Assembly (NCBI GenBank): GCA_963800865.1
Contig: CAWDCL010000004.1
Location: 186,001-250,000 of the forward strand
Length of the DNA stretch: 64,000 nt
Direction: 5' to 3'
From: JALOKP01 sp963800865
GTDB lineage: Bacteria; Acidobacteriota; Polarisedimenticolia; J045
The notes below the pieces were generated by a model. It made no database searches. It had not been told where the DNA came from and worked only from the letters and a program-made list of their open reading frames with translations. Shown piece after piece: positions 17,644 through 26,581 of the stretch. The position numbers and the translations under genes were made by a program. Every line of letters starts with the position of its first letter. Position 1 is the stretch's first letter.

Positions 17644-18498
17644 CTAAAGCGTCGCCCGGAGCCCGTCGGCCTCTACGATCCAGCCCGCGGCATCGGGATC
17701 GCCCGCCTTCTCGCGGGCCAGAGCGAGTGCCCGCGCCCGGTCGAGTGCCGCGGAGGCCCCGTCCGGGTCGCCGTTCCGGGCCAGCGCCTCGGCGAGGACG
17801 AGCTGATTGGGCGGGTAGTCGGGCCGCAGCTGTGCCGCCGCCCGGGCCTGCGCGAGCGCCTCCTCGGCGTCCCCGGGCCCCGCCGGCCAGCCCGGTGCGC
17901 GCAACAGGACCAGCGCCAGCGCGCGCTGCGGTCCCGCCTCGTCGAGCGCCGGGTCGGCCGCAATCGTCTTCCGCAGCAGCTCGACCATCCGGTCGACGCC
18001 GTCGAGCGCGGTCGACGGGCGCTCGCGGGCCTGCTGCCCCAGGCCGAGCGCCAGCCAGTAGTCGCAGGCCGCGTTGCCGGGCGCGCGGCGCTGGCACCAC
18101 TGGCCGGACTGCACGGCGGTCGTTGCCAGCTCGGCGCGAAGGACCGGATCGCTCTCGTGTTCCACGAGCCAGGTGCTGGTGCGGGCCGCCCCGATCAGTC
18201 CCGCGGCGTCCGCTTCGTCGGCGCGCGCGGCGGAGAGGTAGAGCTGCTGCGCCTCGCGGGCCGCGGCCAGCGCGCTGCCCGCGTCCCCGCTGCCCCGTCG
18301 CGCCCAGGCCGCGTCGGCGCGGCGCATCAACTGATCCGCGCGCTCGTCGGATGCCGGCTGCGCGCCGCCGAGCACCGCGACGGGCGGAGGCTCCTTCAGC
18401 GCGGAGGCGCAGGCGGCGGCGAGCAGCGCGACGAGCAGCGGGGCGAGTCGTGCCGCGCGCGGCGGAAGCGGTGGGCGCGCCGCGCGCCCGCGCGTCAC
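17644..18498 (-). CDS. TPR-repeat lipoprotein
   Basis: 284 residues. A basic start and hydrophobic stretch end in LLAAAC, a lipobox with the lipidated cysteine, so it is probably membrane-anchored in the periplasm. The body is helical and alanine-rich with tetratricopeptide-like pairs, most clearly near the end (ALAQARAAAQLRPDYPPNQLVLAEALARNG). The start is a GTG overlapping the stop of the PhnD-like gene (GTGA), implying coupled translation. TPR lipoproteins usually act as assembly scaffolds; the partner here may be the adjacent binding protein. No enzyme motif is visible. Confidence 0.8.
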   Translation of the reverse strand: MTRGRAARPPLPPRAARLAPLLVALLAAACASALKEPPPVAVLGGAQPASDERADQLMRRADAAWARRGSGDAGSALAAAREAQQLYLSAARADEADAAGLIGAARTSTWLVEHESDPVLRAELATTAVQSGQWCQRRAPGNAACDYWLALGLGQQARERPSTALDGVDRMVELLRKTIAADPALDEAGPQRALALVLLRAPGWPAGPGDAEEALAQARAAAQLRPDYPPNQLVLAEALARNGDPDGASAALDRARALALAREKAGDPDAAGWIVEADGLRATL

Positions 18499-19445
18499 GG
18501 CGCGGACTTTGCCGCGCCGGGCGCGGTCGCGGGCCCGGCCGAGGGCGCCGGCGCGGGTGCGGTGTCGGGCACGGCATCGTACGCGGCGCGCACCTTCTCG
18601 AGCGCGCTCGCATCGACCGGCGCGAAGCGCGCGATGCGGGCCCCCGCCAGCGCGGCCGCCGCGTCGGGGCGCGCGCCGAGGCCGGCCAGCGCCTTGACCA
18701 GCGCCGCAGCCTCCGGCTCCGGCAGGCGGCCGCGGACCGTGCAGAGCAGGGCCCCCGGCATCGGCGCCGAGCGCGCCACGACCTCGAGATCCTTCGCGAA
18801 GGGGAGCGTCGCCAGCGAGTCGGCCTGCGCGCGGTCGAGCAGGAGTGCGATCTTCTCCCCGGTCGCCGCGCGGCGCAGCGCGGAGAGGACCGCGCCGGCG
18901 GGAGCGATCGCGACGCCCGCCGGGAGCGAACCCCAGGCGGCGAGCGCCGGGCCGCGCACGAAGCGCGGCGCGTACGACGCGCCGCTGACGAGCTGCCACC
19001 CGTCGAGGTCGGCGGCGCTCTTCAGTTTCCCCTTGCCGGCGACCAGGCTCCAGGTCTCGTTCGCGTCCGGCGCACCCGCCGGCACGACGGCCAGCCTCGG
19101 CACGAGCCCCAGCTCCTTTCCGTGCTTCAGGAACGCGGGCAGCGAGACCATCGCCAGTGCGGCATCGGGCTGCTGGAGCCGCGCCAGCCCGCCCTTTTCC
19201 GACTCCTGGTAGACGGCTGCGAAGCCGCCGCCCGGCAGGCCCGCCGCGGCGGCGATGGCCGCGGCCAGTGCGTCCATCGTGGGCTGGGCCTCCTTCGTCG
19301 AGCCCGGGAACCCGGGAGCCCAGGCGACGAGCGTCGGAGGCACGGCCGGCGCGGTCTGCACCGGACTCACCGCGGCGGCGAGCACGGCGGCGAGGAGGGC
19401 GACGGCGAGCGAGAGCGACGGGAGAGTCCGGTAAGGCGAGCGCAC
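18495..19445 (-). CDS. PhnD-like periplasmic substrate-binding protein
   Basis: 316 residues with an N-terminal signal segment (SLSLAVALLAAVLAAAVSP). The sequence has the layout of phosphate/phosphonate-type ABC binding proteins (PF12974-like): AMVSLPAFLKHG, then WSLVAGKGKLKSAADLDGWQL, where these proteins form the inter-lobe ligand pocket. The last about 25 residues are a proline/alanine-rich tail. It starts with GTG at 19445, preceded by GAGG; another GTG lies two codons upstream. No ABC permease or ATPase is nearby. The partner genes are the TPR lipoprotein downstream and the divergent RND exporter, so the protein may sense rather than import its ligand. Confidence 0.72.
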   Translation of the reverse strand: MRSPYRTLPSLSLAVALLAAVLAAAVSPVQTAPAVPPTLVAWAPGFPGSTKEAQPTMDALAAAIAAAAGLPGGGFAAVYQESEKGGLARLQQPDAALAMVSLPAFLKHGKELGLVPRLAVVPAGAPDANETWSLVAGKGKLKSAADLDGWQLVSGASYAPRFVRGPALAAWGSLPAGVAIAPAGAVLSALRRAATGEKIALLLDRAQADSLATLPFAKDLEVVARSAPMPGALLCTVRGRLPEPEAAALVKALAGLGARPDAAAALAGARIARFAPVDASALEKVRAAYDAVPDTAPAPAPSAGPATAPGAAKSAP

Positions 19446-19530
19446 GATCACCTCGGGAAGAGCGGCGCCGCGCGGCGCGCGACTCGACGAGCGCACACAC
19501 CGATCGTAACACGCCGCGCTGCGGGTCCGG

Positions 19531-19536
19531 TATGCT
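19531..19536 (+). promoter_or_regulatory. Candidate -10 element TATGCT, near-leaderless start
   Basis: TATGCT ends 8 bases before the TTG start of the RND/MMPL gene, and no ribosome-binding site lies between. A transcript would begin within about two bases of the start codon. The ATG inside the hexamer is out of frame with the gene. Confidence 0.35.
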
Positions 19537-19544
19537 TGCCCGTC

Positions 19545-21863
19545 TTGGACACGCCACCGCGACATCCGGTCCTCGAGCCGTTCTTCCGGCGCATCGTCGG
19601 GCTGCGCTGGGTCTTCGTCGTCGTTTACGCGCTGCTGGTCCCGCCCGCGCTCTGGGCCGTCCTCTCGATCCCGCAGGACAGCGCGATCGAGCAGATGGTG
19701 GTCCGGAACGACCCCGACTACGTCGACACGCGGGCGTTCCAGGCGCTCTTCCCCGAGCCGAAGCACGCGGTCCTCGTGCTGGAGGCGCCCGACCCCTTCG
19801 CCCCGCCGGTGCTCGAATCCCTGCGGCGGCTCGAGGCGGCGCTGGCCCGTGTGCACCGGGTGCAGGCGGTCTCGGCGCTCACCGTCTTCCAGCGGCTCGA
19901 CCCGGCGGCGGCCGTGGCCCCCGGCGCGGCCGAAGCGCTGCGGCGCTTTGCCGGCGGAACGGACTTCTTCCGCCGGCAGGCGATGGTCGGGGACGGCTTC
20001 CTCGGGGTGATGCTGGCGCTCGACGCCGGCGGACCGGACGAGCGCGATGCCGCGCTGGTCGCGATCGACCGCGCGCTCGAGCACGCCGGGCTCGCGCCCC
20101 CGCCCCCGGCCAGCGGCATCACCGCCGTCCGCCGGGTCGGCGGCCCCTTCGTCGACGCCTGGCTCGAGCGCGAGACCGCGCGCTCGTCGCTGCGCTACTT
20201 CCCGCTCTTCGGGCTGTTCGTGGTCGCACTGGTGTACGGGCTGTACCGGTCCTTCCGCGCCCTGGCAGCGATCCTGGCCACGCTCGCGGTCGCCGTCCTG
20301 CTCGGCGTCGCCGTCGGTGCGCTGCTCGGCTTCGGCTTCACGATCATCTCCTCGCTCGTGCCGCTGACGCTGATGGTCACCGCCACGGCCTCGCTGGTCT
20401 ACCTGCACTCGCGCTACGTCGATCATCCGCCCGGCGTGCCGATGGCCGAGCACCAGGTCTTCGCGCTCGCCAACAAGTTCCTGGCGGTGACGGTCTCGAT
20501 CTTCGCCGCCGCGGTCGGCTTCGCGGCGCTGCTCGTCTCGCAGATCCGGCCGATCCGCCAGCTCGGGACCTGGACCGCGCTGGGGCTCGCTGCCGGCTGG
20601 ATCGTCTGCTTCACGCTCTTTCCGGCGCTGCAGCGGATCTTCCGCACCCCCGGCGTCGTCGAGCGCCGGGTCGCGGGGGGCTGGGTCGAAGCGGCCGCCG
20701 GGCGGATCCCCCGCTGGAGCTACCGCTGGCGCCACGCGCTCGTGCTCGGCTCGGTGCTGCTGATGCTGCTCGGGGCCGGCGCGCTCTTCGGCGTGCCCGG
20801 CGTCCTGGCGCCGATGCCGCTCCAGGTCAGCGGGCTCGACTACGTCGACCCCCGGCTGCCGGTCTACCGCGACACCCGCTGGTTCGGGGAGAACGTGCTC
20901 GGGCTCTCGCAGGTCTCGGCCTGGATCACGACCCCGCCCGGAGCGGTGCTCGATCCGGCCACGCTCGTCGCGGTCGACCGGTTCACCCGCGCGCTCGCCG
21001 CGCAGCCGGAAGTCGGCGCCGCGACCGGACTGACCGACATCCTGCGGCTCCGGCGCTACGCCGCCGGGGAAGGGGACGCGCTGCCCGGGGACCCGGAAGC
21101 GCAGGCGGCGATGGCCGCCGACCTCGAGCAGCTGCTGCTGACCGAGCCGGCGCTGCGCGGCTTCGTCGACATGAACACGCTGGGCGCCACCCACGTCAGC
21201 GTCGTCGCGCGGCGCGGGGCGCAACCGGCGGAAGGGGCGCTCCCCGCGGCGGTGCAGCGGGCCTGGGCCACGGTGGCCGGCGACCCCGCGCTGGCCGGGG
21301 CTTCGCTGAAGGTCGTCGGGCAGGGGCTGCTCGAGGCCAAGATCGGCGGGCACCTCGTGCCGACGCTGGTCGAGAGCTTCTTCCTGACCGCGACGATCAT
21401 CTTCGCCACCTTCTTCGTCGTCTTTCGCAGCGGCGCGGCCCGGCTGATGGCGATGATCCCGTCGCTGTTCGCGATCCTGACGATGTTCCTGGTGATGCGG
21501 CTGACCGGGATCCCGCTCAACGTGGCGACGATCCTGATCGCGACCACCGTCCTCGGCGCCTCGGAGAACGACCAGGTCCACTTCTTCTACCACTTCCAGG
21601 AGAAGCGCAGCGGGGCGAGCACCGAGAAGGCGCTGTCCCACGCGATCCGCGTCGCGGGCCGGGCGATCTTCTTCGCGACGCTGATCAACGCCGGCGGCTT
21701 CCTCGCGCTGACGCTGTCGGACCTGCCGCCGATGCGGCAGTTCGGGATCGTTACCGCGAGCGCGTTCCTGCTCTCGATGCTGGCGGACTTCACCGCCCTC
21801 CCGGCGGCGCTCTGGATCTTCTTCCGCGCCCGCCCCGACGGGCTCGAGGAGAACGCGCGATGA
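19545..21863 (+). CDS. RND/MMPL family transporter
   Basis: 772 residues with about 12 membrane helices in the RND two-repeat layout: helix 1 (RWVFVVVYALLVPPALW), a periplasmic domain, a five-helix bundle (about 210-370), helix 7, a second periplasmic domain and a final bundle. This is the single-subunit MMPL/HpnN-like branch (Pfam MMPL), which exports hydrophobic molecules such as lipids with the proton gradient. The sequence TTVLGASENDQVHFFYHFQE in the second bundle carries acidic residues suited to proton relay. It starts at TTG 19545, the only frame-consistent start near the first helix. It overlaps the CDF gene by 4 bases (ATGA), so the pair is one operon. Substrate unknown. Confidence 0.88.
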   Translation: MDTPPRHPVLEPFFRRIVGLRWVFVVVYALLVPPALWAVLSIPQDSAIEQMVVRNDPDYVDTRAFQALFPEPKHAVLVLEAPDPFAPPVLESLRRLEAALARVHRVQAVSALTVFQRLDPAAAVAPGAAEALRRFAGGTDFFRRQAMVGDGFLGVMLALDAGGPDERDAALVAIDRALEHAGLAPPPPASGITAVRRVGGPFVDAWLERETARSSLRYFPLFGLFVVALVYGLYRSFRALAAILATLAVAVLLGVAVGALLGFGFTIISSLVPLTLMVTATASLVYLHSRYVDHPPGVPMAEHQVFALANKFLAVTVSIFAAAVGFAALLVSQIRPIRQLGTWTALGLAAGWIVCFTLFPALQRIFRTPGVVERRVAGGWVEAAAGRIPRWSYRWRHALVLGSVLLMLLGAGALFGVPGVLAPMPLQVSGLDYVDPRLPVYRDTRWFGENVLGLSQVSAWITTPPGAVLDPATLVAVDRFTRALAAQPEVGAATGLTDILRLRRYAAGEGDALPGDPEAQAAMAADLEQLLLTEPALRGFVDMNTLGATHVSVVARRGAQPAEGALPAAVQRAWATVAGDPALAGASLKVVGQGLLEAKIGGHLVPTLVESFFLTATIIFATFFVVFRSGAARLMAMIPSLFAILTMFLVMRLTGIPLNVATILIATTVLGASENDQVHFFYHFQEKRSGASTEKALSHAIRVAGRAIFFATLINAGGFLALTLSDLPPMRQFGIVTASAFLLSMLADFTALPAALWIFFRARPDGLEENAR

Positions 21864-22777
21864 CCCGTACCGCGAGCGCGCTGCCCTCCCTGCGGCGCTA
21901 CGCGTGGCTCTCGATCGCCGCGGCGGTGGCCACGATCACGCTCAAGGCCGGCGCCTACTACCTGACCGGCTCGGTCGGGCTGCTGTCCGACGCGCTGGAG
22001 TCGGTCGTCAACCTCGTGGCGGCGGTCACGGCGCTGGCGATGCTCGCTGTCGCGGAGCGGCCGCCGGACGACGACCACCCGTTCGGCCACACCAAGGCCG
22101 AGTACTTCGCCAGCGCGGTCGAGGGGGGGCTGATCCTGGTCGCCGCCTTCGGCATCGCCGCGACGGCGATCGAGCGGCTGTTCTCCCCGCAGCCGCTCGA
22201 GCACGTCGGCGTGGGCCTGGCGATCTCCGTCGTGGCCTCGACGATCAACCTCGCGGTCGCCCGCGTGCTGGAACGGGTCGGCCGCCGCTACGGCTCGATC
22301 ACGCTCGAGGCCGACGCGCGGCACCTCATGACCGACGTCTGGACCACCCTCGGGGTGCTGGTCGGGGTGGGGCTGGTCCAGCTGACGGGGTGGCTGCCGC
22401 TCGACCCGATCATCGCGATCCTCGTGGCGCTCAACATCGTCTGGGCGGGCGTGCAGCTGATGCGCCGCTCGGCGACCGGCCTGATGGACAGCGCGATCCC
22501 CGTCCCGGAGCGCGAGCGGGTCCAGCAGGTCTTCGCGCGCTTCGCCGCCGACGGCGCCGAGTTCCATTCGCTGCGCACGCGGCAGGCCGGGCAGCGGCGG
22601 TTCATCTCGGTCCACGTGCTGGTTCCCGGGGAATGGACGGTCCAGCACGGCCACGACCTGCTGGAGCGGATCGAGCGCGAGGTGCGCGAGGCGATGCCCG
22701 GGTCGACGACCGTGATGACGCACCTCGAGCCGATCGAGGACCCGGTCTCGCACGAGGACGTGGAGATCGACCGGTAG
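21860..22777 (+). CDS. Cation diffusion facilitator (CDF) family transporter
   Basis: 305 residues: six membrane helices (to about residue 200), then a cytoplasmic ferredoxin-like domain containing the VQQVFARF and VHVLVPGEWTVQHGHDLLERIE motifs. CDF proteins export Zn, Mn, Fe or Co in exchange for protons. The helix-5 metal site is the usual HxxxD (HLMTD). In helix 2 the common H/D pair is replaced by Glu and Asn (SDALESVVN), as in a known subgroup, so metal specificity is open. A cytoplasmic loop DDDHPFGHTKAEY is also conserved in the family. ATGA overlap with the RND gene upstream; convergent with the kinase gene 8 bases downstream. Confidence 0.92.
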   Translation: MTRTASALPSLRRYAWLSIAAAVATITLKAGAYYLTGSVGLLSDALESVVNLVAAVTALAMLAVAERPPDDDHPFGHTKAEYFASAVEGGLILVAAFGIAATAIERLFSPQPLEHVGVGLAISVVASTINLAVARVLERVGRRYGSITLEADARHLMTDVWTTLGVLVGVGLVQLTGWLPLDPIIAILVALNIVWAGVQLMRRSATGLMDSAIPVPERERVQQVFARFAADGAEFHSLRTRQAGQRRFISVHVLVPGEWTVQHGHDLLERIEREVREAMPGSTTVMTHLEPIEDPVSHEDVEIDR

Positions 22778-22784
22778 GGCGGCG

Positions 22785-24863
22785 TCAGATCCCTTCGCTC
22801 GCCCGCGGCAGCGTGATCCCGACCGCGGCGGGCTGTCCCGCCGACGCCGGCCGGGCCTCGATCCGCCCGCCGTGCCGCTCGACGATCGACTTGGCGATGA
22901 AGAGCCCGAGCCCGAAGCCGTTCTCCTCCGGCTCCTCGCCGGCGATCGAGCGCACGAACGGGTCGAACAGCTCGGGGCCGCGGTCGGCGGGGAGTCCCGG
23001 GCCCTCGTCGGCGACCCACAGCGTGACCGCTTCGGCGTCGCCGGTGGCGCGGATCGAGATCGTGGACCCTTCCGGCGCGAACTTGTTCGAGTTCGCGAGC
23101 AGGTTGACCAGCACCTGGACCAGCCGCGTCTTCTCGCCCTTGACCGGCGGCAGCGACGGCGCCAGCTCGACCGCGACCCGCTGCCCGCGCTGCTCGAGCA
23201 GCGGCCGCAGCGTCTCCACCGCGTCCTCGACGATCTCCGCGGGGTCGACCGCCACGCCGCGGATCGCCCCCTTTCCGGACTCGACGCGCACGCTCTCGAG
23301 CAGGTTGTCGATCAGGTGGGTCAGGCGCAGCGTGCCGCGCTGGAGCGCCAGCAGCAGCTCGCGGGCCTGGGCCGGCGTCAGCCGCTCGATCTGGTCGAGC
23401 AGCAGCTCGATCGACGCCAGCTGCGCCGAGAGCGGCGTCCGGAACTCATGCGAGATGTTGGCCAGCACGGCGTCGCGGATCCGCCGCACCGCCTCGACCT
23501 CCGTCTCGTCGCGCATGACCTGGGCCTGGCCCCCCTCCTCGATCGGCGAGCTGGTGATCACGACCGTGCGCCGCCGGCCGTCGGCCAGCAGGAGGTGCTC
23601 GGTGGCGCGCGCGCCCCCGCGGAAGCGGGCGTGGAGGATCGGGCAGCTGGCGTCGCACGGGCGCACCCCGTGCGCCCCCTGGGGGTTGAGGACGTCGCCG
23701 CAGAAGCGGCCGATCGCCGCGTCCTGGGGCAGGCCCAGCACCGCGGCCGCCTGGGGGTTCAGGAAGCGGATCCGGCGCTCGCGATCGACCGTGAAGACCC
23801 CCTCGGCGATCCCGGCGACGATCGCCTGCGACTCGGCCTGCTGCCGTCTGAGGTTGGTCGTCAGCTGCAGGAGGTCGCGCCGCATGTTCTCGAGCGCGGC
23901 CGCCAGCGCGTTCGCTTCCACTCCCCCGACCCGCGGCACCGGCGTCGTCAGGTCGCCCAGTCCGATCCGCTCCGCCGCGTCGGCCAGCTCGAGCACGGGC
24001 CGCGAGACGCGCCGCGCGATGAAGAACCCGGCCAGCGCCGCGAGCACGGCCAGTCCGAGCGCCCAGGATGCAAGCTTGCGGCGCAGCGTCAGCAGCGGGC
24101 CGTCCACCGCCTCGAGCGGCAGGCTGACCTCGACCAGCCCGACGACCGCGCCGGCCGGGCTCTTGAGCGGGATCTCCGCGAGATAGGCGTCGGAGGGGCG
24201 GTCGCGCACGGCCAGGTTCTCGGCGCGCGACAGCGCGCTCACGCGGTGGGAAGCGCGCGGCCCCGCCCCGCTCGCCAGGACCTGGTCGCGCTCGAGGATC
24301 GCGATCGTGAGCCCGACCTTCTCCTGCAGCCGCTTCGTCAGCCGCTCGTCCACGACCGACGCCGTCATGACGACCGCGCCGGGCCGGGCCGGGACCGGGG
24401 CCGTGCCGCCGAGCAGCAGGAGCCCGCCCCTGGCGCGCGGGCGCAGGAAGACGCCGTGCCCCTCGGGCAGCTCGGCCAGGAAAGCGCGCCACGGGACCGA
24501 CTCGCCGCTCATGGCGACGATCCGCTCGTCCTCCAGCACGGCGGCGGCGTCGACCGTGCCGGCGCGGACGAACTGCTCGAGGAACGCCGCCAGCCCGCGC
24601 TTGTCGCCGGCTTCGAGCGCCCGCACCAGCGGCGGCCGCTCGGCCAGCAGGTGCGCCGTGTCGGCGGTGCTCAGGATCTCGTCGCGGATCGACTCCTGCA
24701 CGGCGAGACCCGCCCAGGTGACGCGCGACAGCGCCTCCTGCCGCGCGATCTGACGCATCAGCCGCGAGGCGACCAGCGTCACGGCGGTGACGGCGACGAG
24801 CAGCAGCACGACGTTCAGCGCGACGAGCAGCGCTCCGAGCCGGACCCGCGGGGGGGTGTCCAT
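22785..24863 (-). CDS. Membrane sensor histidine kinase with HAMP and PAS domains
   Basis: 692 residues. Helix 1 is at about 8-33, a periplasmic sensor of about 225 residues (double-cache-like, not identified) follows, and helix 2 is at about 260-282. Next come HAMP (RRVSRPVLELADAAERIGLGDL), a PAS domain (about 350-465), HisKA with His472 in SHEFRTPLS, and HATPase_c (LLANSNKFAPEG, DEGPGLP, GFGLGLFIAKSI). The PAS domain holds three cysteines (RFCGDVL, then PCDASCPI), a spacing seen in other PAS domains and possibly redox- or metal-sensitive. The gene follows the sulfate transporter by 44 bp on the same strand but has no adjacent regulator. The OmpR-type regulator at 11.7 kb is an orphan that could be its partner. 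Confidence 0.92.
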   Translation of the reverse strand: MDTPPRVRLGALLVALNVVLLLVAVTAVTLVASRLMRQIARQEALSRVTWAGLAVQESIRDEILSTADTAHLLAERPPLVRALEAGDKRGLAAFLEQFVRAGTVDAAAVLEDERIVAMSGESVPWRAFLAELPEGHGVFLRPRARGGLLLLGGTAPVPARPGAVVMTASVVDERLTKRLQEKVGLTIAILERDQVLASGAGPRASHRVSALSRAENLAVRDRPSDAYLAEIPLKSPAGAVVGLVEVSLPLEAVDGPLLTLRRKLASWALGLAVLAALAGFFIARRVSRPVLELADAAERIGLGDLTTPVPRVGGVEANALAAALENMRRDLLQLTTNLRRQQAESQAIVAGIAEGVFTVDRERRIRFLNPQAAAVLGLPQDAAIGRFCGDVLNPQGAHGVRPCDASCPILHARFRGGARATEHLLLADGRRRTVVITSSPIEEGGQAQVMRDETEVEAVRRIRDAVLANISHEFRTPLSAQLASIELLLDQIERLTPAQARELLLALQRGTLRLTHLIDNLLESVRVESGKGAIRGVAVDPAEIVEDAVETLRPLLEQRGQRVAVELAPSLPPVKGEKTRLVQVLVNLLANSNKFAPEGSTISIRATGDAEAVTLWVADEGPGLPADRGPELFDPFVRSIAGEEPEENGFGLGLFIAKSIVERHGGRIEARPASAGQPAAVGITLPRASEGI

Positions 24864-24907
24864 CGACGCCTATTCTCGCACTCCGGAGGGCGCGCGGGGA
24901 GGGGCCG

Positions 24908-25735
24908 TCAGGGGCGCTTCTTGCGCAGGAATTCCGCGCCCAGGACGAGCGCGAGCGAGAGCGCGCCGAGCACCAGCGCGGCCCCGTAGGCGCCCGCGTA
25001 CTGCCGGTCGTCGAGCGCGCGGTAGATGTAGAGGGTCAGGGTCTCGGTCCGGCCCTGGACGCCGCCGCCCACGACCAGCACGGCGCCGAACTCGCCCAGC
25101 GCGCGGGCGAAGGTCAGGACCGCGCCGTAGAGGAACGCCCAGCGCAGCGCGGGGAAGGTGACGAAGCGGAAGATCTGCCACGGCCGGGCGCCGAGGGTCG
25201 CCGCCGCCTGCTCCTGGTCGGTGCCGAAGGCCTCCAGCGCGGGGGTCAGCTCGCGCACCATGAACGGGAGGGTGACGAACAGCGTGGCCAGCACCATGCC
25301 GGGGAAGGCGAAAGCCACCTTCCAGCCGACCGCGTCGAGCAGCGGCGCAAGCAGGCCGCGGCGTCCGAACAGCAGCAGCAGCATGTAGCCCGCGACGACC
25401 GGCGAGATCGCGAACGGCAGGTCGATCAGGCCGTTCAGGAACCGCTGCCCGGGGAACCTCTGGCGCGCCAGCACCCAGGCCACGATCGTCCCGAACACGC
25501 CGTGCACGACGACGCAGATCGTCGAGATCACGAGCGTCAGCCCGAAGGCGCGGATCACCTTGGGGTCGGCCAGGGCCGAGGCCAGCGGTCCCAGCCCCTC
25601 GTCCAGCGCGCCGACCACCAGCGCGACGATCGGCGCCAGCATCAGGAGCGCCAGGTAGCCGACGACGACGCCGACGAGCAGCATCCGTCCCCAGCGCGGG
25701 CGCCCCGCGCCCCGCCGCCGCGCGCTGCCGCTCAC
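24908..25735 (-). CDS. cysW: Sulfate ABC transporter permease CysW
   Basis: 275 residues with six membrane helices and the BPD_transp_1 EAA loop (EQAAATLGARPWQIFRFVTFPAL) that docks with the ATPase. IDLPFAISPVVAGYML and RALGEFGAVLVVGGG are typical of CysW. With CysT it forms the channel for sulfate (or thiosulfate) import. The GTG start overlaps the cysT stop (GTGA). The order ATPase, binding protein, CysT, CysW on one strand gives a complete importer. The C-terminus EFLRKKRP is a short basic cytoplasmic tail. Confidence 0.93.
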   Translation of the reverse strand: MSGSARRRGAGRPRWGRMLLVGVVVGYLALLMLAPIVALVVGALDEGLGPLASALADPKVIRAFGLTLVISTICVVVHGVFGTIVAWVLARQRFPGQRFLNGLIDLPFAISPVVAGYMLLLLFGRRGLLAPLLDAVGWKVAFAFPGMVLATLFVTLPFMVRELTPALEAFGTDQEQAAATLGARPWQIFRFVTFPALRWAFLYGAVLTFARALGEFGAVLVVGGGVQGRTETLTLYIYRALDDRQYAGAYGAALVLGALSLALVLGAEFLRKKRP

Positions 25736-26562
25736 GAGGACCGCTCCCGGGCGCGCCGCCGCTGCATCCAGTCGACGGCCAGCACCAGGCTGAAGGTGAT
25801 CGCCATCATCACGACCGAGACCGCGCTGGCCCCCAGCCGGTTGTCGGACTCGACCTCGCCCCAGACGTAGACCGCGGCCGTCTGGGTCTTGAGCGGGATG
25901 TTCCCGGCGATGATGACGATCGAGCCGAACTCGCCGATCGCGCGGGCGAAGGAGAGGATCGTCCCCGAGAGCAGCGCGAAGGAGAGCTCGGGGACGGTGA
26001 CGCGGAGGAAGGTCCGGATCGGGCCGGCCCCCAGCGTCGCCGCCGCTTCCTCCTGCGCCGGATCGAGTTCCTCCAGCACCGGCTGCACCGTGCGCACGAC
26101 GAACGGGTAGGTGATGAAGAGCAGCGCGAGGATGATCCCGGGCGGCGCGAAGATCACCTGGAAGCCCAGCCGGTCGTTGAGGAACGCGCCGAGCGCGTGC
26201 TGCGGGCCGTAGAGCGTGACCAGCATCACCCCCGTGACCAGCGTCGGGATCGCCAGCGGCAGGTCGATCACGGCGTTGACCAGCCGCTTGGCGGGGAACG
26301 GGATCCGCACCAGCGCGTAGGCGGTCAGGGTGCCCATGACGGCGTTGATCACCGCCATCACGGCCGACGTCCAGAGCGTCAGCTTCAGGGCGTGCCAGGC
26401 GGTCGGTTTCCTGACCGCTTCCCACAGTCCGCCGAGCCCGTCGGAGAAGCCGTCATGGGCGATGACCGCGACCGGCACGAGCAGCATCAGGACGAGGTAG
26501 CCCACCGCCAGGGCGCGCAGGCCCAGGCGCGTGGCGTTCCCGCCGCTCGTGCCGGAGAACAC
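25732..26562 (-). CDS. cysT: Sulfate ABC transporter permease CysT
   Basis: 276 residues, six helices, and the EAA loop EEAAATLGAGPIRTFLRVTVPEL. IDLPLAIPTLVTGVMLVTLYG and RAIGEFGSIVIIAGN are CysT/CysU hallmarks. The start is a GTG at 26562, 19 bases after the stop of the binding-protein gene, placing the N-terminus about 12 residues before the first helix. It is translationally coupled to cysW. Confidence 0.93.
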   Translation of the reverse strand: MFSGTSGGNATRLGLRALAVGYLVLMLLVPVAVIAHDGFSDGLGGLWEAVRKPTAWHALKLTLWTSAVMAVINAVMGTLTAYALVRIPFPAKRLVNAVIDLPLAIPTLVTGVMLVTLYGPQHALGAFLNDRLGFQVIFAPPGIILALLFITYPFVVRTVQPVLEELDPAQEEAAATLGAGPIRTFLRVTVPELSFALLSGTILSFARAIGEFGSIVIIAGNIPLKTQTAAVYVWGEVESDNRLGASAVSVVMMAITFSLVLAVDWMQRRRARERSS

Positions 26563-26581
26563 GGTCGCTCGGCCCCGCGCG

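Noticed and set aside
19157..22777. A 1206-codon plus-strand frame running into the CDF gene
   Set aside because: Only the part from 21860 has family motifs; the upstream part is the wrong frame of the RND gene.
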